Positions 22,941 through 34,900 of a stretch of 64,000 nt of DNA are shown here, piece after piece. The position numbers and the translations under genes were made by a program. Numbering within the stretch: position 1 is the stretch's first letter; every line of letters begins with the position of its first letter. The stretch lies in assembly GCF_029227915.1 (NCBI RefSeq), contig NC_079882.1, forward strand, positions 4,464,001-4,528,000. Reading direction: 5' to 3'. The stretch comes from Hydractinia symbiolongicarpus. Its lineage: Eukaryota; Cnidaria; Hydrozoa; Anthoathecata; Hydractiniidae. The notes beneath the pieces were generated by a model, which was not told where the DNA came from, made no database searches, and was given only the letters and a program-made list of their open reading frames with translations.

Positions 22941-25380
22941 GGTTCAGATTTTCAAAATGCTAAGCATTATTAAGACCATCACATCCAATGTTTATATAAA
23001 ACGGTGCATTAGAACAAATAATCATCCTCAAATTGTAATTTACATTTTACGACATTGTTGTTTTCCAATGTTTACAATACTGACGAAATTTCCAAATCCA
23101 CAAATATAATATTTTACATATATATATATACATTTCGCAAAGACTTTTTGACACAAGAGAAAAGATACCTAGAACGCTAAAGCTACGCAAAACAGAAATT
23201 CTAATGCTTGAAACGAATGGCAAGATTGAAAAGTAATCCAAAAAAGACCTACTACACAGCCTGAAAAGTGAGTATTCAAAGAATCTAACGTTACTTCTCA
23301 AATGATTTAACTTCTTTGGTTACCCATATCTATGCTATTTTACAGTCGTGCAAGCATCTTCAAAAAGATAAAAAATAACTACTAAATATTCGTATTGAAT
23401 TACAAAAAGTTAAAATATATTCAACACTACTCAAATTTCATTCCTTTTGATGTTAAATCTTTCTTTGCTTCTAGTATCTCCTAAAAAGAAAAGAAAATAT
23501 TTGTTCTTATTAAGTCAAATAATTTGCGGTTTAGCCTCTTTCTTAAAATGTTGTAAAAGTGAATTCTGTGAAATGTCTGGGTTTTAAACCGTGTTAAGTT
23601 CTTAACTACGAACTGTGCAAATAAAAAACATAAGCTTTGCCATGTAATTCATTTTTATCGCCTTAAATGCTTGCTTTAAAATGCAAAATTTACTAGCTAC
23701 TTTCTGTCCCCTGTAAAAACATTTTTTTAGACTGCAAAAAATTTTTATTCAAAGGTTTCTGATCAAGTATTTTTCTCCCCAGGCTAGTTGTCCATATATT
23801 TCAGATAGCGTACTACTAAAATGAATCTCCACATAGAAATTTTAGGTTAACTTATCTCGCACATACTTTTTTCAGCATACTTTTTTTTGAAAAAGTTTGC
23901 ATGTTTCTATCGAACCAACCTGATTTTAATTTTTGCCTCAGTTTCAAATACTTAAATCTCTCACAAACTTTTACCATACAAGTCTTTGATTAAAAGTATC
24001 GCATATAAACAATTGAACCAGCAGCGAACTTTTAATTTAGATGCTTACGGTATTGTTATTTGAAACATTTGCTTAAGAAATATGACGTATTTCTGAGAAG
24101 AAATAACTTGACCAAACATTTAAATAAAAAGAAACTTTCTTAAAAGAAGATAAAGCAATAAGCTGAACTTTGATAATTCTAACCTAAAATTGTTACGCTT
24201 ACGAAGCATGTGCATCAGGTCAATTTTGGTCCTAAATTTTCTCACTAATGGTATCTGATACACAACACAAAGCTGTTATAATTACATCTAGAAATTTACC
24301 TCTCTTAATTCTTCAGCTGCTTCTGTGCAGTCATTAAAAGTTGCAACACGATATGCTATAGTGATAACTGAATAAACCTAAACCAGATGAACAGTTAAAA
24401 AAAACTACATCAACCCACACCAAATAACCTTACATAAATTAAAAAGAGAACAGTTGTTGATAGCGTTGCATTATGTGGGAGCACATAGTGTTGCCATAAA
24501 AAATCCATCGAAAATTAAAAGATCTCGTGCCTCTTTTGTGTGCTGGAAAGAAAAAGCAGATGCACACGGTGTGATATATTCTTATTGAACAGCGTCAACA
24601 TAATCACAACAAATGTTAATGAAATACAACACAAAATTACTTACTCCAAACAATCCGATTAAAATAACTGGTGACTAGAAACAAAACAAAAATTAAAATG
24701 GAATTATTATACATTTCGTTAAAAAGTTACAACTTTAGCATACATTGCTATCGAAATATTCACTGCTGGCTAGTAAATGTATCGTTGTAGAAAGAAACGC
24801 AATCTTCAATTTTACAATCCTGCAACATTCTTTAGAACAGAAATATTATCATATATTTTTGTATGTTTTAATTAACAGAGAAAACATTCACAAATGTTTT
24901 TTTTTTATCAAAATCTTTTTATGCTGAAACATTTTTATAACAACTTTCAGATAGGTAATTTTAGAATTCAACGTACCAGCATGATAACCATTCTAAATTC
25001 CTTCGAATGAAAGGGTGAAAAAGTATCACTAAAAAGTGCAGTAAAGTAGAAACAACCATACAAAAGAGTGATTGTTACCCATTGCATCAACTTCGTCATC
25101 TTGATATATGAAGTTTATGTGTATGTATCTAAATAGGCATATATGATAACAAATGACAAAACTCTATGCAAAGAAAAGTCTGAAATAAGGTCAAAGTACA
25201 TACATATTTTTTTAAAAAAAATAGAACTCATAGGGAAAAGTTGACATTTCACCAAACATTTTTAAAAACAAAGCCATCTATATTATTTCCTCCAAAGATA
25301 AAATTGTCCTATTATTCATCTAGTTTAAAAACTTCATGAATGAATAATGATTTCTGTGGAATATTTTGAAAAATATTTTA
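22941..25380. other. AT-rich intergenic DNA, nothing recognised
   Basis: Only short spurious frames; no splice-supported exon, repeat border or RNA gene was found. Confidence 0.5.
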
Positions 25381-25600
25381 CAGTACAGTAGACGTAAGTT
25401 AATTTGAATGCCGCTTAATTCGAACTTTCCGTTATTTCGAACAAATTGCTAAATTTGCTAAACCAAACTCAGGGGAGTTTGGTTTAATAAAGTCTTATAT
25501 TTTGAGCTGCTTAATTCCAACTCCACTAATTCGAACATTTTGATAATTCGAACATTTTTTTAGTCCCAAGGCTACATTATGCTCGTTAATTCGACCTCTT
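25381..25600. mobile_element. Tigger-like element fragment
   Basis: Begins CAGTACAGTAGACGTAAG and contains several TTAATTCGAAC / ATTCGAAC words (25,418-25,555) followed by TAGTCCC. The pattern matches the pogo/Tigger MITE type seen at 22.45 kb. The right end is not clear. Confidence 0.5.
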
Positions 25601-25817
25601 GTGTATCAATAAAAAAAATCTTATCAGGAAATAAAAAAAAAAACGTTTTCGTTTTTATTTACTTTTTTTGCATCAATGGTGGCAATGTTTCTTTCAATTT
25701 ATCGATTAAATTGACATTTCCAATAAAATGAAGTTTACAAGGAATTTGGAGGCCTTGCCCATCTTCAAGCAAACAAAGATTTTTATAAAAAGTTGTAGTT
25801 AAGTTGTAATAAAGTTA

Positions 25818-26103
25818 TAGATAGATGTGCATATTTTACATGGCTAGTCTCACAAATATCGAGGGATATACCCTGTCTATTATTTCCAGGAGGGACAATG
25901 GCTTAGATGGAGAGACCCAATTAGGCCCGCACTCTACCAGACAACTCCCAGCAACATCCAACGGCCCACACAGTGTGCCATCTCCCCAAATTCCCTCACA
26001 TGGCTTGGGTTAACCCAGGGCTATGGTAACATTCACTCGCCCATGTTGAATCGTCATCAAGAGGAATCGAACCCCGGTCTCCTGTACTTGTTTAATCAAA
26101 CCT
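25818..26103 (-). repeat. SINE copy 2, with tRNA-like head
   Basis: On the minus strand the element begins with a tRNA-like segment containing a good B box (GGGGTTCGATTCCTC, near 26,061-26,078), followed by a body shared with 4603-4880. The tail is tagatagatgtgcatat on the plus strand. A tRNA-derived head plus a conserved body and a short tail is the normal layout of a SINE. Confidence 0.65.
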
Positions 26104-26272
26104 TCTTCTATGAGAGTTTAAGTGTGAAACGTCCATATTTCCTCTCAATCAAAAGTGGTACCATGTGACATCCCAACAAAGAAGAGAATGTTATACTTTT
26201 AGCCTGCTTTTCAGCTAATCTGTACTCTTCCTTTCCAGTAATATAGATGAATTCTGTTGTTTAAATTTCAAC

Positions 26273-26544
26273 GGTAAGCTCTTTTGGCTTTGGCATTTGC
26301 ATGGCAGGAAAAAAGATGGGGTCACTAAGTGAAGCAAAGTAATTATCAGTCTATTTCTTCACACAAAGGCATTCAGGATTCTTTAATGAATTCAAATAAA
26401 TCAGAAGGGATCAACCTGCACTCGATAATAGTTTATAGCCATAACAATGTTCCTGTTAGAAGAAATCCACAGTAAAAGGCCTGTCTCCACCAAATCCTAG
26501 CATCTTTTTTCCTGCCACACAAATGCCAGAGCCAAGAAGCTTAC
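26273..26544. mobile_element. inverted-repeat MITE
   Basis: The left arm GGTAAGCTCTTTTGGC...TTTGGCATTTGCATGGCAGG is matched at the right by the reverse complement of GGTAAGCTTCTTGGC...TGGCATTTGTGTGGCAGG, both followed by AAAAAAGATG. Arms are roughly 45-65 bp around a ~150-bp centre. A related half-copy lies at 6422-6600. No coding potential. Confidence 0.7.
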
Positions 26545-27892
26545 CCCTAAAAAGTAACAAATAACATCATGTTGGATGGAATCCATATAAAAACTGGTGT
26601 TACAAATCCACCTAACCAATGTCATTCCTTTCCAAACGGCAAAGATCTTTCTGCTTTACTGCCCATGTCTCACTAACGTATAGCACTTCTTGGTCTTATA
26701 TTATTGTGTTTGTGGTTTTTAGCCAGCTAAGTATCAACCACGCTAATAGAGGTAGCTAAACCTCTCGTCTTAAAATAAGTAATAAAGCCAGGACAATATA
26801 AAAAAGCTGGTTTATAATTCCAAAAAATTTTGATTGGAATAGCAAGGAACTTGTAAAAATGTTCTGCCAGACTTCAAATAAGTTGTCCGTTCGCAGCAAG
26901 TCAACGTGTTTTGCCAAACAACAGTAAAATCACATATCGATAAAATGACCAGTATCCATTTGCCTTGCTTATTTTCTATTTTTTACTTTGCAGGTTTTTA
27001 AAAAAATTGTAGGCGAGCTAAGCTCAATAGCGGTCGTTACTTAGGCATATTGAACTTCGCTCTTTGGAATGTTTTTCGTCATTTTTTTTAAAAGAAAGTC
27101 TGAATGTTTTATCACTTTGAACAGACCCTGATCCCTATTCTTCACCTTAATTATTTGCAAAGGCAGGAGGTGGAGAATAATTTCGCGCGTACAAAAATAC
27201 GGAATTCATCATTCTAAAGAGCGAGACTTATTTGCGACCAAAAATCCAAGTTTGAGGCAAAAGTTTGATACTTCTGCCGCCCCATACTTTTTTTCCTAAC
27301 ATGCTAAGCAAATTAGAAGTCCTTATGTCCGGAGATTAGGACCTTGCAAATTCGTTTCAGGGCCTCGTGGTACTGGTAACGAGGTTGGAAACCTCGAAAT
27401 ACTTCAAGTCGTGTATTTTTGTCAAGAAAACTTATCCAAGAGTAGCGTAATTAAGAAAGATTAAGTAGCGTAATTAAGAAAATTGTTAAAACATGGGTTT
27501 TGCTTATTTATTATTCAATCCTTGGTTATTGAGTCAAATTTAAACATAAAATAAATATATACATCTTTTAAAAATACATAATTACAGGTAGAAAAATAAC
27601 CAACCCTCTGAATTTGTACAAAAATACAATATAAAATAATTATTTTTTCTTCTCCGTATAAAATTAGTTGTGGTAACACAAGGAAAACAAAGTACTGTTA
27701 AAAATCCTTTATTCAAACTTATAAGGAAATTATGTGGAGAAAAAGCGTTTAAGAAAAATTAATCTTAATTGAATCTACATGTTAATTTAAGTTTTTTATA
27801 TAGTGGTATATCAATTAAAATTTTGCACTATTATCAGCATAAAAAAGAGATGAAAATTAACGAGAAAAAAGTAAAAGTAAACATATAAATGA
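26545..27892. other. intergenic and NAV 3' flank
   Basis: No coding sequence recognised. It contains the 3' UTR of the minus-strand NAV gene. The nearest good polyadenylation signal on the minus strand is AATAAA at about 27,708-27,713, some 180 bases past the stop; others follow near 27,500. Confidence 0.5.
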
Positions 27893-30800
27893 TTATATAA
27901 AGGATTCGTAAGGTTCCTTATCTTCGACAAAAGGTATATCATCAAGACCGCCATCCAACATCAGCATCTCCAATTGGCGCAAAAATCCAAGCTAGAAAAA
28001 GAAAAAAATCCATGTCTAAATCACTCCCAAACAAAACACAGAAAAACGGATTATAATGTTGTGATGAAGGTGCATTACAATTTCTTAATGAGGTGTAGGT
28101 TGTAGCCTAGTTAACTAAGCTTTCTTCTTCGAGTTGATAAAATGAGTTTCTCTCAAACTAAAGCCTAGACGCGAACGAATTACTCAGCGGAAACCCCGAG
28201 TTTAAATCGAACAATGTGACTAATCGCTTCATAGGACATTTAAATTTATCTGTGAGTTGTATACCAAGCTTGGCCAAATCTTACTTTGGTAAAAACTTTG
28301 TAGAATACTAATGTTTATTAGGGTGAGTGAAACCACTCGCTGGAATATTCGGGATGAAAAGGGCTTTCCCCGATAATAATCACGTGAGCAGAGAACAATA
28401 GAATTAGCCAGATTTTGACCGCAGAAAAATCGTTTGAGACCCAGCGTAATTTTTCCCACCTTAACTACTCCGATTTCCCGGTGGTAATAAAAATTACGCT
28501 GGGTCTTCTGGCTATGTAGGTTGGTGCTGAATAGACCTTTCCCGAGGTTCGTGATTTCTTAATTCCTGATTCGCAATCTTTTTGATAATTTCGAGAATTT
28601 TCCGAGAATTATAATCATAATCACTGTCATGTTTTTCTTATGCGATTTGTCCTCTTGGTATCAAACAAATATAGCATTTTAGCTAACGAGCCGTTCCATT
28701 GCTATTTTGAAACAATTAAAAAATATCAAACAAAGCAGCAGATAAAGGCTAAAAGACTTAACATACCAATCTTTGTTGTTCAGATGAAGCTAAAATGAAG
28801 ATAGAACAAAATCAGAAACAAAAGTATCATAAAGAAGTTCTTAAACTACAATTCTGTAAAGAAAATTATTGAAATAATTTTAAAGATCATAGCCACCATA
28901 ATGGCTTAAGCCTTTTCATATTAGACTGTACGCACAATTTGTCAAAGTTTACTTGTCAATGTTCACAGCACTTAGGTTCTTCAGTTATTTCGTCAGATGC
29001 AAAACCTCAAAATGATCATTTTTGCTAATGTCAAAATGACCTATTTTTTAAATTTTCCGGACATTCGCAAGCCGTCGCGATAATTGTTTCATAATGCTAT
29101 TTTCAAAAAATTATGAACAGAATTATAGCTTTTGTTTTTCGCAAAATCAAAGTGTGGAAAAGTAAGGGAATAGTCTGCATGGAATCTTACATGCGATTAA
29201 GTTTCTTTCAAACAAAAGAGTTCCCATTAAAATATTATAAATTACCCTTTTTAGAAATCAAATTAAATCAGGTTGTAAAAAGCTTCCCGCAAAAAAATGA
29301 ATAAATGCCTGTGAGAATACATCGCGCTAAGGTAATACCACTCACATATGGATAGAGCCCTCCTATCAGGTGACGATGCAACACAATATCCAACGTCTTC
29401 TTTCCTAATCCGCCGAAGCTTCATTTTTCTTTTCGCTTTTTCAGAAACCCAGGGGTAAGTTTTGAGTATCCATTCTAAAGGATCCTCCCAATCGTTTCGG
29501 TAACCGTGTAATCGTAAGCCTTGCTTTACAGTTTGGATAAAATACGGACTGATTGAGTAATTCCACAGGTCAACAAACCATTCTTCTGCAGTAAGAATGT
29601 CTGGAGGACATGTATAAAACATAGTTGCGCCTAATAAAAAAAAAGAAAATTTAAGAGGAAAAAAAATACATAATCTATGTATAAAGTAAGTCCATTAACG
29701 AACTTAGCGACCAATAAATTTGACTAATACACCATACCTATGGTAGCTTCTGCTGAGTTATACTTTTCAATTATTCTGTTTATATGTCTCCATGCCGACG
29801 CTAACCAGTCAGCAATTCGAAAGGATTCACGTTGCAAATGCTGGTTGCCATGATGAATAAATTTTCTTCGCAAATATTTTTGAAGAAGTCCATTTGCTGG
29901 TTCTTCATGATTAGGTTGCCATATCCATCTAAAAACAAACTGTGTTACAGACCTGTGCAAAAGTATCACATACTTACTAACCTTCAACCTTAGACATGTC
30001 AAAATGAATTTAGAACAGTTTTCCTCGATTAAAAAAGCACAATATAAAAATTAGTTTTAGAATAACACAAGCAAGAAAAGTACAAAAACACAACAACGAC
30101 AATGATAACAACGACAACGATAACCACCACGACGATAACAACGACGGCGATAACAACAACGACGACGATAACAACGACAACGACAATAATTATAACTGCT
30201 ACAACGAGGATAACAGAAACAACTTCAATGACATTTACCTAAAGTTTTGTTGCCACTGTAAAGGTGTTACAACGGTAGGGTGTTGAGTTAAGGTACAGAT
30301 GATGTACGGTTGCATTTCTAAGTCTTGACATGTTGTTATTACATCTCCGATGTCGATACCACTGTCGATAAAACTTTGCGAAAACCCATCTAACACAACC
30401 ACAAATTGCCTAGAAGTCAATAATAAAAATTAAATAAAAAGTTTAAGAGAGGGGGTGAAAAAAAATTGGTGACATAACTGACCTTTCTCTTCGTTCTGTC
30501 AAAAGGTTATTTAAAAGCAGCTAAATATAAGAAATAAGTTACTTTCAGATATCAAGTAAGAAACGCGAAAAACTAAAGATTCATGGATAAAATTTAGTAA
30601 ATAATAAAAAGTAAAAATAAATAACTACCTTCCATCTATCAGGCGTCAAATTTTTAAGTATAACTGGAGGAATGGTTCCTTCATTTATTCTAATAACAAA
30701 AATGAAAATCACAATACAGTACGTAGCGAACTATCAATCAAACGAACTGTCAATCAAACGATAAAAAAGATTCTATGAACATCAAATTGATGTAGAAAAA

Positions 30801-30973
30801 TAATTTGAATCACCTAGTATATGTATGTCACGTGCTCCTAAGCATTTTAAAATTTGATAAAGCTACCTGTGGTTAAGAAACATGGCAATTCTTCTAGCCA
30901 GGTATGATTTTCCAGTTCCACTTGGTCCATAAAACATAACATGCCGATGGCAAAGAATAAGTGAAATATATTT
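27893..30973 (-). CDS. NAV: NAV AAA ATPase module (last 8 exons)
   Basis: These eight exons carry the P-loop and everything downstream. Order: KYISLILCHRHVMFYGPSGTGKS (Walker A at 30,900-30,930), a short exon ending LTPDRWK, LLLNNLLTERRER, the exon with VVVLDGF and MQPYIICTLTQHP, the exon with NFRWIWQPNHEEPANG and LRRKFI...DWLASAWRHINRII, the exon with MFYTCPPDIL...WFVDLWNYSISPYFI and WEDPLEWILKTYPW, a 23-base micro-exon, and the last exon ending VEDKEPYESFI. The Walker B position has Asp-Gly rather than Asp-Glu; NAV proteins in general lack the canonical Glu, so low or atypical ATPase activity is expected. The 23-base exon restores phase exactly and is supported on both sides. Confidence 0.92.
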
Positions 30974-31949
30974 CTAGATAACCAAAGTATTAAGAATAAA
31001 TTGGAGAACAAACGTTCAGAAAAGGCGATAAGCTTTAAGTTTAAAGCAGAAGTTTTAAAACTTAATTAACAAATAACAAGCACTCACATATATGCATACT
31101 ATAAAATCGAGGTTACGTTAGATTTCAGAAAGACTAATTTATGGCAAATTAGCACTCAATCTGAAGTCACTGCGAAGTTTTACAAGAGACACAAATAGTT
31201 TCAGATTACTCACTTCTAGGTATGATTTCGATATCAACGTATCGTAAGACAAAGAAGCGAGACTCCATTCTTTTTTACCTAATATAAAAATGTAACATAA
31301 AACAAAGAAATTTTAATTACGGTCATCACATTTTTAGGTTGCAATAATGAAGAGTTTTTTACCTTTAATACAAATTCGACAGGGCAAGAAACCATCTTGA
31401 ATTTTAGCCTGAGATATATCAAATTGATCACCTGAAAGTTTAAATGAAACAAAATGTAAGGTATATAATCATTTTTTTTCAACGTATAAATATATACATG
31501 CATGAAAAAAAAATTTTTTTAACGCAGGTTCAAACGGATTTGAACTGAGCCGGAAGCTCAAGGAGAGAAAATCCTTTTCCCAACTTTTTACACTGTCGTA
31601 GAACACACAATCAAAAATAGTGAAGAACTGTTCCTACTTTTAAGAAACCCATCTAGCAAAAAAACTTCCAAACATGCATTTATATTGCGATCGTTTAACG
31701 ATGCAAATAAATCAATTCATGTAGCGGAACCTACTGAAAACAAAAATAGAGAATCTTACCAATGCGTATTCTGTGATCACCGACTTGTAAATACCCTATA
31801 TCGTACTTTGTTAGTTCGAGCGCGTGTTTGTCAAACAACTGAACATGTTTCTGATAAAAAATAAACGAATAAAAAGATGAAGAAAAAGAAAATCAGTGTA
31901 TACTTATAAAAACATTTCTAATCAGTCGCAATAACAAGAATAATAACAA

Positions 31950-31991
<42 letters not shown>

Positions 31992-34900
31992 AATCATATC
32001 ATGAGTGACGTTTACAAATAATATTAGCACACCATAAAAAAGTTTTTAAAAAGTTTCTACTTACAAGAAAAGTATCGACTGCAAGTTCTTCTATATCTTT
32101 GTACGTGTTCACACGTCTTACGTTAAAACTTTCAATCGCAATAATATCAGACTCCTGCAGAGAAAACACGACAACATTGTCACTTTGTATCAAGTCATAC
32201 AAAGTTAGTTTATTTGCTCAAATGAGCGCCCCAAATCGGTGGAACGCTAAGGGTGCTATTAAAGGATAATGCCCCTATTAACGAAAGGGTGCTAAATTTT
32301 TGGATCCTGATTCTGTGATTTTAGAAGTGAGCACAAAAACATGGAAGTTGAAGCTCGTACGTTACATTGCATACAAAAACAACAACAAGCAAACAGAAGA
32401 AAACTATGAGTTTTTTTTACAGATAAAAAGGTAAATTATTATGTAGCCAAATTTTATTTGAGGTAAGAGAATCACTTAAACGACGTTATTGAAACATTAC
32501 CTTGTAATCTTGATCTAAAACTAAAGACACTTCCATCTTTTTCACTCGCGCCCAAATCACCGATGCTAGAAAAATTGCAACTAACACATTTAACAATAGA
32601 TGCAATAAAACTAAGACACAAAAGAAAAAACAACGAACATGAACGTTAATGGAAATAAATAGGATAGAATGTTTTAGTTCACATAGGAAACTCTCATTTT
32701 GAAACAATCAGGACGTTTAATTGATTGATTACATGTCCGATGCGGTAGGTATTACAAGCTAATTACTGTAACGAATAGAAAAGTGGCTTTCAATGATGAC
32801 TTTTTTCAGGATGTCAGTTGTCACTCAAAAAATACTTTATCTCTCTCTACTTACGTTTTCTGGCCAGCACATTTTCACCTGATACGCTCTATGAAAAAAA
32901 AAATAATAATAATAAAATAACATCGAGTCTTTTTAACATACACTGTCATACTCTGCATATAAATTTACCATAAATTAAAATTAAAATATATTTAGCCTGA
33001 TTTCGTAACTAATTTTAAAAGGCTTTGTGCATCGTAAATTATCGCCAACTTGGGATTGATTCAAAACATTTTTTAAAAATAAAAGAACGATGAATAAGAG
33101 GATTTCTTATTATACGAGATGCATCAATATGTTTGGTATTGACCGGTCATGAAAAGATGCTAAATCGGTTTTAGTAATTACTGTTCGGACGTGATTTCTT
33201 CCTTTGTGTTTTCATAAAACTTTATTTTTATTTAACCTATGCTAGCGTACGTGGAACATATGAGAGTTGCACCGCCTCTTTACCAGTAAGTCTAAATTTA
33301 CAACTTTCGTGAGTTTTTTTCATGGAACCAAGTCGACTTTCGTGTTTGTCACGGAAGAACACGCGCTAGAAATTTCTGAAGTAATAAAACAAGTATGTTG
33401 TTTAAATGTCCTGAGTTCAAAACGTCCAAAGGTCACATGACGAATCTCTATGATTCTTCCCATGAGTTAGAAACATAATGCATGTAATAGTTGTGTAGTG
33501 TATACTATGGTAGGAGTGAATGCATGGTTAATATTAACCATCCCTATGATGTCACCAAAATAGAGTGTTTTGTAGCCTCTCCTTGGTGTCAAATTCAATA
33601 TCTGACAATACCCAAAAATAGACACAATAAAAAATAAAATTGATAAACAAAGATTGCAGAAACAATTTTCTGACCACGTGAGAAAAAGCTATATACATTT
33701 CACAATTATTGTGAACATGTGACTATCGTCAAGAAAATATGATGAGAAATAAAGAGAAATTATGAAAAAATAAACGGAAGGGGTGACCACTTTATATGGT
33801 ACCAAGTTTAGAAATCTTTTGTGGGCGAAATCATACTCACTATTCTTTTCCGCTTTTGTCTTTGTTCTCTTAAAAGTTTTAGGCCTACGTCATCTTCACT
33901 AAAAGTGCGACGAAGCCTACCATGAATTCGATGTTGTCTCCGTTTAGTTTCACCTAAAGTATTCAATGAGTCTGCTGATTGGCTAGTAATTTCATTTAAA
34001 TGGCTGTTAAAACTATCCAACTGTTGCTGTTGGAAAGGCTTTTCTTCGCTTTTCTTGCTTTTCGTTTCATCGTCAGAACTAAAAGGAACTTCCTCTTCGA
34101 TGTCACAAATGAGATGTTGTAAAAGACGTGCAATGTCCGGACTATGACCAGTAGAATTACTTCTTTGTTTGCTTGTTTCACCAAACGAATTACTACGTGG
34201 TCGCCCCATGTTGGGCGGAGCGGAACGTCTCTCAGTAACAGATATATTGTTTTGATCAAATGTAATACGTTCTATGTTTTCAGGTCTCGAAAAATTCGTA
34301 TCTATATTATTCTTTTCGCTTGTTACAATGGAAGACATTTCTTCATCATTAATACTGTGCATATTTAAGCCGCCATGTTTCTGTTCGCTTGCATTAATGG
34401 CAGACATTTCTGTATTTTCTATGCTGTGTACAGCTGAGCCATAACTAGTTCTTGTATCATTTTCACATTCACTACTTGCTTCAACACTATTCAGAATTTT
34501 TTCCCCAGTCCCTTCTCCTTCAAATATATTTTCATAATTTTTAGCAGACAAAATTTCATTAATATTATTATCGACAGTTACACTGTCATTTTTTAATTTT
34601 ACCCTATTATCTTCAAAACGACGTTGATACACCAATGAAGGCTTTTGGTTTTGAGTTTTTAATTTTCCAACGACAAAGCTATTCTTATATCCATTCTTAT
34701 GTCTCAAAGTGGTCTGTGTTGCTTCTCTTCCTGTAACGCTGACGTCATCGATTTGGACAACGATTATTTTATCTTTCTCTTCTTTTTCTTTTTTGAACGG
34801 TATCACACTTTTACTTTCCCCATAATTACGTTGTTCAATCATATGATGGTGAGTTTCAGACTCCTTCGCAGGGTGTTTTATACTCTCCAAAATGCTTTGG

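Noticed and set aside
29346-30973. Torsin or another ClpB-like AAA gene
   Set aside because: The Walker A exon alone could suggest this, but the NFRW...NHEEP, DLWNYSI and WEDPLEWILKTYPW blocks are specific for neuron navigators.
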